64,000 nucleotides of DNA from CAWBLP01 sp963789495 (GCA_963789495.1 CAWBLP010000031.1:124001-188000); one strand, 5' to 3'; shown: positions 18,999 through 27,915, counted from the first letter of the stretch. The notes: generated by a model not told the origin, from the sequence alone. Translations and numbers: made by a program.

Positions 18999-19111
18999 CG
19001 TCATGGCCGAACCCTGACCCGGCCATCTCCACCGGAACGATCGGGTCGCGCCGCCCGCGCTGCATGCCCGTCCTCGGATAGCTGGCCGGATCAGGTTCGG
19101 CCACGACGAGA
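18999..19111. repeat. Dispersed palindromic repeat, family 2 (copy 1)
   Basis: About 113 bp with inverted arms: left CGTCATGGCCGAACC..GACCCGGCCATC, right GGCCGGATCAGGTTCGGCCACGACG, which pair over about 30 positions around a middle containing CCGGAACGATCGGGTCG. The same element is found at 41616-41729 and 45406-45519. It fills most of the gap between hisZ and the LysR gene. Confidence 0.85.
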
Positions 19112-19175
19112 CGTGCGTGAAGCGTGCAGCTCGCGGGCCACTCCAGAGCCCGCTGCGTTCGCGACCCGCCGGCGC

Positions 19176-20096
19176 CTACGCGGCCGATCCCGGCCAGGCA
19201 CCCGAGCGGGGTCCCTCGCGCGCCACCGACCGAATGGTCGCGTGAAACGCATCGAGCAGCGGGCTGCGCGCCCGATCGGTGGCGCGGACGATGGCAAGCG
19301 GCCACCAGGCGCGCGGCCGGAACGGCAGCGCCTGCACCGCACCCGCCTGCAGGTCGGTCGCAAAGGCGCCGCGGGTCAGCAGGCTGAACCCGACGCCCGC
19401 CTGGATCAGCGCACGAATGATCGAATGATCGTCCACCTCGGCGCGGATGTTCAGCGTGATGCCGGTGCGCGCCACCCAGGTGTCGAGCAGCCGCCGCGAG
19501 GCATTGGGACGACTGGGCAGCAGCAGCGGCACCTCGGCCAGGTCGGCCACCCGCACATGATCGCGACCGAAGGGCGACACGCCGGCGCGGCCCACCAGGA
19601 ACACTTCCTCCCGCAGCAACGGCGTGATCTCGAAGCCTTTCTGCGGCAGCGGATCGTGCAGGCAGGCAATATCCGCCTCGCCGCGGATCAGCCATTCATG
19701 GATGTGGCTGGAGAAGCCGCCCACCAGGCGCAGGAACACGTTCGGATAGGCGGCGCCGAACCGCTGCACCAGAGCCGGCACCAGGAAATGCGCGGCGGCC
19801 GGCGGCACCGCGAAGGAAATTTTGCCGGATGGACCGCGCTGTCCGTTCAGGATCTCGGCCCGCGCCTGCTCGAGTTCGCGCAACACGGACTGACAGCGGA
19901 CCAGCAGCACGCTGCCGGCCTCGGTCAGGCTGACGCCATGGCCGTGGCGGCGGAACAGCCTGGCGCCCAGCTCGTCTTCCAGCTTGCCGATCTGCCGGCT
20001 GACCGCGGGTTGGGAAATCCGCAGCAGCTCGGCACCACGGCTGTAGCTGCCGCTCTCCGCCACGGTCTGGAAATAACGCAGTGCACGGGTTTCCAT
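19176..20096 (-). CDS. LysR-family transcriptional regulator
   Basis: A 306-residue LysR regulator. Residues 1-60 form the winged helix-turn-helix (LRYFQTVAESGSYSRGAELLRISQPAVSRQ split around the recognition helix) and the remainder the effector-binding domain. An in-frame start lies ten codons upstream, but homology begins at METRALRYFQ, so the ATG at 20096 is used. It is divergent from the flavin-dependent oxidoreductase gene with a 119-bp gap, the classic arrangement for a LysR protein regulating its neighbour; the gap contains an imperfect palindrome (ATGAGGCCTAT) and a repeated TTATG that could be its site. The effector is unknown. Confidence 0.92.
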   Translation of the reverse strand: METRALRYFQTVAESGSYSRGAELLRISQPAVSRQIGKLEDELGARLFRRHGHGVSLTEAGSVLLVRCQSVLRELEQARAEILNGQRGPSGKISFAVPPAAAHFLVPALVQRFGAAYPNVFLRLVGGFSSHIHEWLIRGEADIACLHDPLPQKGFEITPLLREEVFLVGRAGVSPFGRDHVRVADLAEVPLLLPSRPNASRRLLDTWVARTGITLNIRAEVDDHSIIRALIQAGVGFSLLTRGAFATDLQAGAVQALPFRPRAWWPLAIVRATDRARSPLLDAFHATIRSVAREGPRSGAWPGSAA

Positions 20097-20215
20097 CACA
20101 GGCGCATCCCGACCGGCCCGATCCAACGTTCCGGTTATGAGGCCTATGCGTCTTATGCCTTGGACGCAAGAACGCAGCTTTCCTACCGTTCGCCCATGAC
20201 AAGGGGACCGGGCGC

Positions 20216-21286
20216 ATGAAATTCGGATTGCTCAGCCAGATCCAGGTGCCGCGACCGTGGGGCGAGACCACCGAGCGGCAGACCTACTGGGATAATCTGG
20301 ACCATGCGGTGGCGGCAGAAGCCGCCGGGTTCAGCCATTTCTGGCTCACCGAGCAGCATTTCTTCGCCGAGATCGGCCATTGCGCGGCCCCGGAGATGGT
20401 GCTGGCCGCGCTGTCACAGCGCACCCGCACCATCCGGCTGGGCTTCGCGGTGATCCTGATGCCCTGCCACAACCCGTTCATGATCGCCGAACGCGTCGCC
20501 ACGCTGGACATCCTGTCGAACGGGCGCTGCGAGTTCGGCGCCGGCCGCGGCACCGCGCCCTATGTGGTGGAAGGCCTCGGCATCAATCCCGATCCGGTCT
20601 ACGGCCGGGAGATGACGCGTGAGGCACTGGATGCGGTCATCCAGATGCTGGAGCAGGAGCAGTTCCCCGGCTTCAAGAGCGCGCATCTGGACCTGCCGGC
20701 GCGCCAGGTGATCCCGCGTCCGGTGCAGCGCCCGCATCCGCCGCTGTGGTTCGCGGCCTCCAACCTCGAGACATTCGAGCGGGCCGGCGAAGCCGGGGTC
20801 GGCGTGATCGGCGTGACCCGCTACACGCCGGAGGAGGTTCGGCCGCATGTGCAGGCGTACAAGGCGGCGGTCCGCAACGTCGATCCGGCGAAGATGGCCG
20901 GGCGGTTCGTCAATGACTGCGCGGCGGCCTTCGTGATCGGCTGCGTGCATGACGACGATGCCACCGGCAAGGCTCTGGGCTGCGCCGCCGCGCGGTTCTA
21001 CTACGGCGACAACGACGCGGAGCTGAACGTGGTGCGCTTCGGGTCGTCGGAGGGCGTCGCGCGCATCAAGGCGCGGATGGCGTCCTATTCCGACGACGCG
21101 CTGCTGGAGACCGGCATGGCGATCGGCGGCAATCCCGATTCGGTCTGTCGCCAGGTGGAGAAATGGGCGTCGATCGGGCTGGATCAGATGGTGTTCATGA
21201 TGCAGATCGGCCGCACCACGCATGACCAGGTGATGCGCTCGATCGAGCTGATCGGGGAGAAGGTGATCCCGCGCTTCGCCGACTGA
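20216..21286 (+). CDS. LLM-class flavin-dependent oxidoreductase (luciferase-like)
   Basis: A 356-residue TIM-barrel protein of the bacterial luciferase superfamily, which uses reduced FMN (or F420 in some branches). Visible: N-terminal MKFGLLSQIQ, the EAAGFSHFWLTEQHF segment, the LGFAVILMP strand, and FGAGRGTAPY, all typical of luciferase-like monooxygenases. The ATG at 20216 starts the first beta strand directly. It is divergent from a LysR regulator and followed after 73 bp by an M24-family gene on the same strand; the two may form a catabolic operon. The substrate cannot be told. Confidence 0.88.
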   Translation: MKFGLLSQIQVPRPWGETTERQTYWDNLDHAVAAEAAGFSHFWLTEQHFFAEIGHCAAPEMVLAALSQRTRTIRLGFAVILMPCHNPFMIAERVATLDILSNGRCEFGAGRGTAPYVVEGLGINPDPVYGREMTREALDAVIQMLEQEQFPGFKSAHLDLPARQVIPRPVQRPHPPLWFAASNLETFERAGEAGVGVIGVTRYTPEEVRPHVQAYKAAVRNVDPAKMAGRFVNDCAAAFVIGCVHDDDATGKALGCAAARFYYGDNDAELNVVRFGSSEGVARIKARMASYSDDALLETGMAIGGNPDSVCRQVEKWASIGLDQMVFMMQIGRTTHDQVMRSIELIGEKVIPRFAD

Positions 21287-21359
21287 GCGGTTGCCTGCGC
21301 GCCGGCCGTGCGCACCGACGTAAGTCCGGTGGCGCAAGGCGGGAGAGAAAGGACGCGTC

Positions 21360-22517
21360 ATGTCGAAGCACGACTTTCCGCCGGAGGAATTCGCCGACCG
21401 CCTGGCGCGCACGCGGGCGGCGATCGGCGACGCGGGGCTGGACTGGCTGCTGGTCATCCATCCGATGTCGCTGCACTGGCTGATCGGCGCGGAGACCAAG
21501 AGCTATCAGACCTTCCAGTGCCTGCCGGTGTCAGCCAGGCCCGGACCGTTGGTGATGTTCACCCGCGAGTCGGAACGCTGTGAGTTCATCGAAGACTCGC
21601 TGGCAGACGAGGTCGTTGGCTGGGGCGGCAGCGAGCCTGCAGATCCGCTCGACGCATTTGCGACGCTGCTGGACCGGCTGGGTGCGCGCCAGGCGCGGGT
21701 CGGGCTGGAGACACCGGCCTACTATTTGCACCCGCATCATTATGTCCGCCTGAAGGACATGCTGGGCGACCGGCTGGTCGCCGAACCGGTCAATCTCGTG
21801 GCCGGATTGAAGCAGGTGAAGTCGGCGCGCGAGATCGGGTTCGTGCGCGAATCCGCGCGCATCGCCGATCTGGCGATGGCCGCCTGCGTCGGCGCCGTGG
21901 CGGCGGGCCGCACCGAGCTGGAGATTGCCGCCGCGGTTTATGAGACGTTGCTGCGCGAAGGAAGTTCACTGCCGGCGAGCGTGATGAACCTGGTGACCGG
22001 GGAACGCTGCGGCTTCTCGCATGGCGCACCGACGCTGCGGCGCCTGCGTCCCGGCGATCCGGGCAATGTCGAACTTGGCGCGGCCTATCGCCGCTACACC
22101 AAGACCATCGGCCGGCAGTTCAACCTCGGCCGGCCCTCGCCACGGGTTCGCGCACTGTATGGCGTGGCACGCGCCGCCTTCGATGCCTGCCTGGCGGAGA
22201 TCCGCGACGGCGTGCCGGCGATCGTGCCGCACGAGGCGGCCAAGCGCGTCATCGCCGATGCCGGGATGGATCGGTATCGCGTGCACACCAGCGGCTATTC
22301 CGTTGGCGCCGGCGTGCCGCCTTCGTGGGGAGAGCCGCTCAACATGTTCGGTGGCAGCACGGATATCCTGCGTGCCGGCATGGTGGTGTCGGTGGAGCCG
22401 CCGGTGTTCATCGCCGAGGAACGGATCGGCGCGCGCATCATCGACAATGTGCTGGTGACGGAGACCGGCGCGGAGCTGTTGTCCGGCTACACGCTCGACC
22501 TGATCGTGATCGATTGA
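21360..22517 (+). CDS. M24-family 'pita-bread' hydrolase with altered metal ligands
   Basis: A 385-residue protein with a creatinase-like N-terminal domain and a C-terminal pita-bread fold (from about residue 155). The active-site pattern is not that of a standard aminopeptidase: the first Asp of the metal pair is Glu in NVELGAAYRRYTK, the second is missing from that segment (YTKT where DxTR is usual), and the later His region reads HTSGYSVGAG instead of HxxGHxxG. VVSVEPP retains a Glu. Metal-independent relatives such as creatinase show similar losses, so a non-peptide C-N substrate is likely. AAAGGA lies upstream of the ATG. It follows the luciferase-like gene and may share its operon. Confidence 0.85.
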   Translation: MSKHDFPPEEFADRLARTRAAIGDAGLDWLLVIHPMSLHWLIGAETKSYQTFQCLPVSARPGPLVMFTRESERCEFIEDSLADEVVGWGGSEPADPLDAFATLLDRLGARQARVGLETPAYYLHPHHYVRLKDMLGDRLVAEPVNLVAGLKQVKSAREIGFVRESARIADLAMAACVGAVAAGRTELEIAAAVYETLLREGSSLPASVMNLVTGERCGFSHGAPTLRRLRPGDPGNVELGAAYRRYTKTIGRQFNLGRPSPRVRALYGVARAAFDACLAEIRDGVPAIVPHEAAKRVIADAGMDRYRVHTSGYSVGAGVPPSWGEPLNMFGGSTDILRAGMVVSVEPPVFIAEERIGARIIDNVLVTETGAELLSGYTLDLIVID

Positions 22518-22695
22518 GCGATCGCAGCGGGTAAATCGCTCAGCCGCTCACCGATGGCTGCCGGTCCGTCATGGCTGGCACAGACCGGCCGTGCCTCCGC
22601 CTGGTTGGTGCATGGATGGAAATCGTGGATGATCGGTCCACCGCGTCCGACCGGGCGATGGGCTGCGCCGACCATGACGCGGGACAGAGGGAAGC

Positions 22696-23067
22696 ATGCA
22701 GATTTCCGGCGTCATACCGCAGCTGCGCACGACGGACCTGGCCGCCTCGATCGCGTTCTACACCACGAAACTCGGCATGACGCTCGCGTTCCAATACCAG
22801 GATTTCTACGCCGGCATCCAGGCGGGCACGCAGACATTCCATCTGAAGCGCAGCGACGATGTCGATCCGTCGATCGCCTTCGTGCAGCGCCAGCAGCATT
22901 TTCATCTGTATTTCACCACACCGGACATTCGGGCGGCGGCCGAAGCGGTGCGACGCAACGGCGTGACGCTGGCACAGGACGTGCACGATACGCCGTGGGG
23001 CACACGGGAATTCGTCATTCAGGACAACCAGGGTCACATCCTGTATTTCGGTCAGGACAGCGCATGA
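22696..23067 (+). CDS. VOC-family (glyoxalase/dioxygenase-fold) protein
   Basis: A 123-residue single-domain vicinal oxygen chelate protein with paired beta-alpha-beta-beta-beta units. It starts with IPQLRTTDLAASIAFYTTKLG, the usual first strand and helix, and ends with GTREFVIQDNQGHILYFGQ, the typical closing strands with a metal-ligand Glu/His region. Its ATG is preceded by AGAGGGAAGC. It overlaps the next gene by 4 bp (ATGA), so the two are translationally coupled. Such proteins can be glyoxalase-like, ring-cleaving or resistance proteins; the specific reaction is unknown. Confidence 0.85.
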   Translation: MQISGVIPQLRTTDLAASIAFYTTKLGMTLAFQYQDFYAGIQAGTQTFHLKRSDDVDPSIAFVQRQQHFHLYFTTPDIRAAAEAVRRNGVTLAQDVHDTPWGTREFVIQDNQGHILYFGQDSA

Positions 23068-24104
23068 GCCAGCGTCTCGCCACGCGTATCGGCGGACTCA
23101 TCCTGCCCAACCCGCTGATCTGCGGTTCCGGCGAGCCGGTGATGACCGAAGCCGGCATTCGTGCCGCGCTGGCAGCCGGCGCTGCGGGCGTGATCGCCAA
23201 ATCAGTGAACGAGCGGCCGGACGCAGCGCGACAACTGGACCGCGCCGACTATGCGCAGCTCGACGCGACCGGCACGCCGGTGGCACACGGCGTGTCGATC
23301 TTCTGCCGCTCCGGCCTGATACAGCGCGATCCATCAGACTGGTTCGCCGCGCTGGCACCACTCGATCGTGACGCCGCACGCGACGGACGTTTCATTGCCG
23401 CCAGCATCGTGCTGGCCGGTGCCGATGGCGCGGTCGCGATTGCCGATCTCGCACGCCGCGCCGGGCTGCGCGTGTTCGAGTTGAATGTCGGCGCGCCGCA
23501 CGCCTCCGAGGCGACACCCGGCGCGATCGTGCAGGAGACCGATCCGGCGCGCCTCGGCGAGCTGGTGGCGCGGGTCCGCGCCGCAACCGACGGCATGGCG
23601 TTGTGGGTGAAACTCACCGGCCTGTCCTCCAACCTTCCCGCATTGGCGCTGGCCGCATCCGAGGCCGGCGCCGACGCCGTGTGCATGATGGGCCGCTTCA
23701 TGGCCATGATGCCCGACCTCGACACATTCGCCCCGGTGCTCGGCACGTCCGGCGCCTATGGCGGCGGCTGGGCGCTGCCGATCGTGTGCCGGTTCCTCGC
23801 ACTGAGCCGCCGCGCCGTCGGCTCACAGTTCCCGCTGCTCGGCACCAACGGCGTGCGCAGCGGCGGCGATGTCGCGCGCATGGCGCTGGCCGGCGCCTCC
23901 GCCGTGGAAGTGTGCTCCGCGGTGATGCATGAGGGCTTCGGCGCAATCACCCGCATGATCGACGAACTGGATGCGCTGCTCGACGCGCGGGCGATGCACT
24001 TTGCCGATCTGGTGGGACGTGCCGCGGACGCGCTGCAAGGCTACGCGGAGCAGCCGGAACGGCCTGGACGGTGGCGGGACTTCGTGCCTGCGGAGTCACG
24101 GTAA
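23064..24104 (+). CDS. Dihydroorotate-dehydrogenase-like FMN oxidoreductase
   Basis: A 346-residue TIM-barrel flavoprotein related to class 1 dihydroorotate dehydrogenases and the FMN domain of dihydropyrimidine dehydrogenase. It shows GLILPNPLICGSGEPVM at the N-terminus, FELNVGAPH in the middle, WVKLTG, and the phosphate-binding LLGTNGVRSGGDVARMALAGA segment near the C-terminus. The ATG at 23064 overlaps the VOC gene stop (ATGA); the longer open frame from 22554 runs over that gene and is not used. The VOC partner suggests catabolism of a ring compound rather than pyrimidine synthesis, but this is only inferred. Confidence 0.82.
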   Translation: MSQRLATRIGGLILPNPLICGSGEPVMTEAGIRAALAAGAAGVIAKSVNERPDAARQLDRADYAQLDATGTPVAHGVSIFCRSGLIQRDPSDWFAALAPLDRDAARDGRFIAASIVLAGADGAVAIADLARRAGLRVFELNVGAPHASEATPGAIVQETDPARLGELVARVRAATDGMALWVKLTGLSSNLPALALAASEAGADAVCMMGRFMAMMPDLDTFAPVLGTSGAYGGGWALPIVCRFLALSRRAVGSQFPLLGTNGVRSGGDVARMALAGASAVEVCSAVMHEGFGAITRMIDELDALLDARAMHFADLVGRAADALQGYAEQPERPGRWRDFVPAESR

Positions 24105-24134
24105 GCAGGCCCGATATCCGCGCTGGTGACGGGA

Positions 24135-24285
24135 TGCCGCAAAGGTCGGGGGCGTTGCCCCGCCCCCCAGCAAATTCTCGCATTTGCAATCGGAGTCGGT
24201 TCCAAGGGCCGGGCCCTTGGCGGGGATGCAAGGGGCAGCGCCCCTTGATGGGGGTTTCGGGGGCAACGCCCCCGACGCTTTCCTG
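24135..24285. repeat. Dispersed long palindromic repeat, family 1 (copy A, short form)
   Basis: Contains GTCGGGGGCGTTGCCCC, then CATTTGCAATCGG, GGTTCCAAGGGCCGGGC, GGGGATGCAAGGGGCAGC and GGGGGCAACGCCCCCGACG. Left and right halves are inverted copies, so the transcript would fold into one long hairpin. It lies between the dehydrogenase-like gene and acdR, which converge, so it may end transcription of both. Confidence 0.85.
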
Positions 24286-24325
24286 CGTTCAATGACCGCG
24301 CGAGAATGCGTGGAAGACCGACCGG

Positions 24326-24784
24326 CTAGAACGGCAAAGGCGAATTGTCCTTCACCTCCTTCATCACGAAGAATGTGCGTGTCTGCCGGATCCCCGGCAA
24401 AGCGAGCAGTTTCTCGCCATGCAGCTTGTTGAAGGCGGCGATATCCCGCACGCGGATCTTCAGCAGATAGTCGAAGTCGCCGGCCACCAGGTGACAATCG
24501 AGAACAACGGCAAGGCCGGCGATCGCCGCCTCGAACGCGGCAAAGCTCTCGGGCGTGGAGCGATCCAGCACCACGCCGACCATGACGACGACCCCGAGGC
24601 CGACCGCGTCCGGGCGGAGATGAGCCCGCACGCCGGTAATCAGGCCGGCGTCGAACAGGCGCTGCGTCCGCCGATGGCAGGTTGCCGGACTGACATTGAC
24701 CAGCTTCGCGAGATCCACGTTGGGCAATCGGCCATCCCGCTGCAGCGCGCGCAGGATGTTGCGATCGATCCGATCGATGTCCAT
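24326..24784 (-). CDS. acdR: Lrp/AsnC-family regulator, probable AcdR
   Basis: A 152-residue Lrp/AsnC protein: residues 1-60 are the winged HTH (DRNILRALQRDGRLPN, VSPATCHRRTQRLFDAG) and the rest an amino-acid-sensing RAM domain ending FFVMKEVKD. The ATG at 24784 gives the normal family length; the frame continues upstream without meaning. It is divergent from the ACC deaminase gene, with 162 bp between the starts. An Lrp-type activator encoded divergently from acdS is the known arrangement in ACC-degrading proteobacteria, so the name AcdR is well supported by context. A perfect palindrome lies just before its start. Confidence 0.88.
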   Translation of the reverse strand: MDIDRIDRNILRALQRDGRLPNVDLAKLVNVSPATCHRRTQRLFDAGLITGVRAHLRPDAVGLGVVVMVGVVLDRSTPESFAAFEAAIAGLAVVLDCHLVAGDFDYLLKIRVRDIAAFNKLHGEKLLALPGIRQTRTFFVMKEVKDNSPLPF

Positions 24785-24787
24785 GCT

Positions 24788-24800
24788 GGAAGATCCTTCC
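24788..24800. promoter_or_regulatory. Palindrome in the acdR leader
   Basis: GGAAG-ATC-CTTCC is a perfect 5-bp inverted repeat three bases upstream of the acdR ATG and overlapping its likely ribosome binding site. It could be an autoregulatory site of this Lrp-type protein, but Lrp sites are usually longer, so the role is uncertain. Confidence 0.35.
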
Positions 24801-24946
24801 AATCCGTTGCTCCCATTGCTGCGAAGTGCATATGATAACGCCGAATTCCGAAAGAACTTCCATAAATCCCCGGCGAACTTGCAAGCACCTCGCTCGGCTC
24901 CAATGCTATCTTCGACCCCGGGATCAGCGATTGGGAGACCGCCGTC

Positions 24947-25960
24947 GTGCTGGAGAAATTCGAACGTTATCCGCTTACCTTCGGTGCAACCCCGATCGAG
25001 CATCTGCCGCGGCTCTCGGCGGCGCTGGGCGACACGGTCGCGATCTACGCCAAGCGGGAAGACTGCAACTCCGGCCTGGCGTTCGGTGGCAACAAGCTGC
25101 GCAAGCTGGAATACATCGTGCCGGATGCGATCGCCTCCGGCGCCGACACGCTGGTCTCGATCGGTGGCGTGCAGTCCAACCACACCCGCATGGTCGCCGC
25201 GGTTGCCGCCAAGATCGGCATGAAATGCGTGGTGATTCAGGAAAAATGGGTGCCGCACTACGACGCCGTCTACGACCGGGTGGGCAATATCCTGCTGACC
25301 CGGCTGATGGGCGCGGACAGCCGGCTGGTTGAGGACGGCTTCGATATCGGCATCCGGAAAAGCTGGGAGGACGCGATCGCCTCGGTGGAGCGGGCCGGCG
25401 GCAAGCCCTATCCGATCCCCGCCGGCGCCTCGGTCCACAAATATGGCGGCCTCGGCTATGTCGGCTTCGCCGAGGAGGTCGCCCGCCAGGAGCGCGATCT
25501 CGGCTTCCGCTTCGACTACGTCATCGTCTGCGTGGTGACCGGTTCCACCCAGGCCGGCATGATCGTGGGCTTCGCGGCGCAGGACCGGGCCGACCGGGTG
25601 ATCGGCATCGATGCCTCCGCCACCCCTGCGCAGACCCGCGCGCAACTGCGCCGGATCGTCGACAACACCGCGCAATTGGTGGAACTCGGCCGCGCGGTGC
25701 GTGACGACGAGATCATCGTCAATCCGGATTACGCCTATCCGGCCTATGGCGTGCCCAGCGAGGCAACCAACGACGCGATTCGCCTCGCCGCCCGCACCGA
25801 GGCCATGATCACCGACCCGGTCTACGAAGGAAAATCCATGCAGGGGCTGATCGACCTCGCCCGCAAGGGGTTCTTCCCGCGGGGATCGCGGATCCTCTAC
25901 GCCCATCTCGGCGGCGCCCCGGCGCTGAGCGGCTATTCCTACTACTACAAGGACGGTTGA
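24947..25960 (+). CDS. acdS: 1-aminocyclopropane-1-carboxylate deaminase
   Basis: A PLP enzyme (337 residues) that opens the ring of ACC, the plant ethylene precursor, to 2-oxobutyrate and ammonia. The PLP lysine is Lys50 in FGGNKLRKLEY. The two residues that separate true ACC deaminases from D-cysteine desulfhydrases are present: Glu294 (VYEGK) and Leu321 (HLGGAPAL), matching Glu295 and Leu322 of the characterised Pseudomonas enzyme. The GTG start gives the usual N-terminus (LEKFERYPLTFG). The divergent Lrp-type gene is its likely activator. It suggests contact with plants or with ACC-releasing organisms, or use of ACC as a nitrogen source. Confidence 0.95.
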   Translation: MLEKFERYPLTFGATPIEHLPRLSAALGDTVAIYAKREDCNSGLAFGGNKLRKLEYIVPDAIASGADTLVSIGGVQSNHTRMVAAVAAKIGMKCVVIQEKWVPHYDAVYDRVGNILLTRLMGADSRLVEDGFDIGIRKSWEDAIASVERAGGKPYPIPAGASVHKYGGLGYVGFAEEVARQERDLGFRFDYVIVCVVTGSTQAGMIVGFAAQDRADRVIGIDASATPAQTRAQLRRIVDNTAQLVELGRAVRDDEIIVNPDYAYPAYGVPSEATNDAIRLAARTEAMITDPVYEGKSMQGLIDLARKGFFPRGSRILYAHLGGAPALSGYSYYYKDG

Positions 25961-26064
25961 GCGGCGCGGTCACCAACCCATCGCCGGCTGACCCGCGCAC
26001 CGGTCGACGGCCGTGATGGCGGCTAACGGAGCCTGGCCATCCGATGAAGCTCTGCGAGGGACGG

Positions 26065-26141
26065 TGGGGCGAGCAACGGGACTCGAACCCGTGACATCCA
26101 AGACCACAACCTGGCGCTCTACCAACTGAGCTATGCCCGCC
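26065..26141 (-). tRNA. tRNA-His (anticodon GTG)
   Basis: The minus strand folds as a full cloverleaf. The acceptor stem is GCGGGCA/TGCTCGC with one G-T pair, and the extra G at -1 opposite discriminator C73 is the hallmark of tRNA-His. The anticodon loop is TTGTGGT between CCAGG and CTTGG, the T arm has GGGTTCGAGTCCC, and the CCA end is encoded (26065-26067). Span includes G-1 and CCA. Confidence 0.97.
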
Positions 26142-26592
26142 ATCCGGGGCCGGGGTTTTGCCTTCTCAGGCCGTCAGCGTCAATGCACAGCCCCGCGGTC
26201 CGCCGGCTCACCCGCGACGGCGTGGCTCGTGCGGCACACCGGCGCGGCGGGAGATCCGGGGGGCGCTGGGCCGAGCGATCCCATAGTGCGCCACGCAAGC
26301 CGCGTTGGCCGCCGATCAGCGCAGCGGCAAACACGCCAGCACGGCGGCGCTTGGGAGGCCTCCCCAGGACACTGGTTGCGCAGGCGCAGGCGGAAAACCC
26401 GCCGGTGTGACGCGGCTCGGTCGGAGCGGCCGCGCCCGGCATTGGTTCGTTGCCGCCACGGCGTCTGCCATTGGGGTTGCGGATGTGTGCACTGGCGCCA
26501 TCTCCCCAGCGAGACGGCGGCGTGGCTTGCACCCGCCCAACGCCGGGACCACGCTGACCGCCAATCAAGCCAAACAACGAGGAGCCTGGAAC
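26142..26592. other. Gap without a gene between tRNA-His and yghU
   Basis: About 450 bp. No frame here has a start, ribosome binding site and protein-like composition, and the long frames that cross it run into yghU or the tRNA. It contains some short inverted GC-rich stretches (for example GGGAGGCCTCCCC) and presumably the tRNA promoter on the minus strand and the yghU promoter. I see nothing else. Confidence 0.6.
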
Positions 26593-27462
26593 ATGTCCGA
26601 CGCAGCCGAGTACACGCCACCCAAGGTCTGGATCGCCAAGCCGGCTCTGGGCCGGTTCGCCAACATCAACCGGCCGGTGTCGGGCGCGACCCACGAGAAG
26701 GAACTGCCGGTCGGCAAGCACCCGCTACAGCTCTATTCGCTCGGCACGCCGAACGGCGTGAAGGTCACCATCATGCTGGAGGAGCTGCTGGCCGCCGGCC
26801 ACACCGGCGCCGAATACGACGCCTGGCTGATCCGCATCAGCGAAGGCGAGCAGTTCGGCAGCGGCTTCGTCGCGATCAATCCCAACTCCAAGATCCCGGC
26901 GCTGCTGGACCGCAGCGGGCCGAAGCCGATCCGGGTGTTCGAGACCGGCGCGATCCTGATGCACCTGGCGGAGAAATTCGGCGCCTTCCTGCCGACCGAC
27001 GAGACCCGCGCCGAGTGCCTGTCCTGGCTGTTCTGGCAGATGGGCAGCGCGCCTTATGTCGGCGGCGGGTTCGGCCATTTCTACGCCTATGCGCCGGTGA
27101 AGATCGAATACGCGATCGACCGCTTCACCATGGAAGCGAAGCGGCAGCTCGATGTGCTCGACAAGCGGCTGGCGGATAACAAGTACCTGGTCGGCGACAG
27201 CTACACGATCGCCGACATGGCGGTGTTTCCCTGGTATGGCGGGCTGGTGAAGGGCTGGCTGTACGGCGGGGCCGAGTTCCTTGCAGCGCAGGACTACAAG
27301 CACGTGAACCGCTGGGCGGACATGCTGCTGGCACGGCCGGCGGTGCAGCGCGGGCGCATGGTGAACCGCGTGCAGGGCGAACCGTCCAGCCAGTTGCACG
27401 AGCGGCACGACGCCAGCGATTTCGAGACCAAGACCCAGGACAAGGTCGCCGCCGCGGAGTGA
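26593..27462 (+). CDS. yghU: YghU-type glutathione transferase (disulfide-bond oxidoreductase)
   Basis: A 289-residue Nu-class glutathione transferase. Long stretches agree with E. coli YghU: FANINRPVSGATHEK near the N-terminus, GKHPLQLYSLGTPNGVKVT, AYAPVKIEYAIDRFTMEAKR, and the C-terminal LHERHDASDFET. The family binds two glutathione molecules and has disulfide reductase activity rather than classical transferase activity. The start at 26593 follows GAGGAGCC and gives the family length; the longer frame from 26305 has no support. The gene stands alone and is followed by a pair of palindromic repeats. Confidence 0.96.
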   Translation: MSDAAEYTPPKVWIAKPALGRFANINRPVSGATHEKELPVGKHPLQLYSLGTPNGVKVTIMLEELLAAGHTGAEYDAWLIRISEGEQFGSGFVAINPNSKIPALLDRSGPKPIRVFETGAILMHLAEKFGAFLPTDETRAECLSWLFWQMGSAPYVGGGFGHFYAYAPVKIEYAIDRFTMEAKRQLDVLDKRLADNKYLVGDSYTIADMAVFPWYGGLVKGWLYGGAEFLAAQDYKHVNRWADMLLARPAVQRGRMVNRVQGEPSSQLHERHDASDFETKTQDKVAAAE

Positions 27463-27484
27463 GCCTGGGGGCCGCCTGACGGTG

Positions 27485-27815
27485 CGGGCGGCAGTAAAGG
27501 CAAGCATTCACCACGGGGGATGTGGAGAGCCACGGCGGGCCACGGAGAAGGTAACTGCTGCTGCGCGCAGCGTCTTTCTGCCTACTGCGTGGCCGCCGTG
27601 GCCCTCATTCTTGCTGCGTGGTGAAATGCTTTCCTGTTACGGCCGAGTTCCTGGCAATGCGGGCGGCAATAAGGGCAAGCATTTCCCACGGAGGACGTGG
27701 CGCGCCACGGGGGGCCACGGTGACGGCAAGTTGCTGCTGGGCACAGCGCTTTTTCTCTGCTCCGTGGCGCTCCGTGGTCCTCGTTCTGCCTCCGTGGTAA
27801 ATGCTGTCCTGCCTG
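27485..27815. repeat. Two tandem copies of a large imperfect hairpin (family 3)
   Basis: Two copies of about 155 bp (27485-27640 and 27659-27815) begin with GCGGGCGGCA and CAAGCATT and end with GGTGAAATGCT or GGTAAATGCTGTCC. Inside each, CCACGGAGG-type words in the left arm are answered by CCTCCGTGG and CTCCGTGGCG in the right arm, so each copy can fold on itself. The copies differ at many places, so the duplication is old. No protein-coding frame. They fill the 450-bp gap before the frameshifted hydrolase gene. Confidence 0.8.
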
Positions 27816-27915
27816 TTGCCGCGTCGAACACCGGACTTGCCAGATGGCATCGCCTCGCCGACGCTTGAGATGACGGTCGACCACGGCGCAATCCCACGCT
27901 CAGGACACCCACGCC

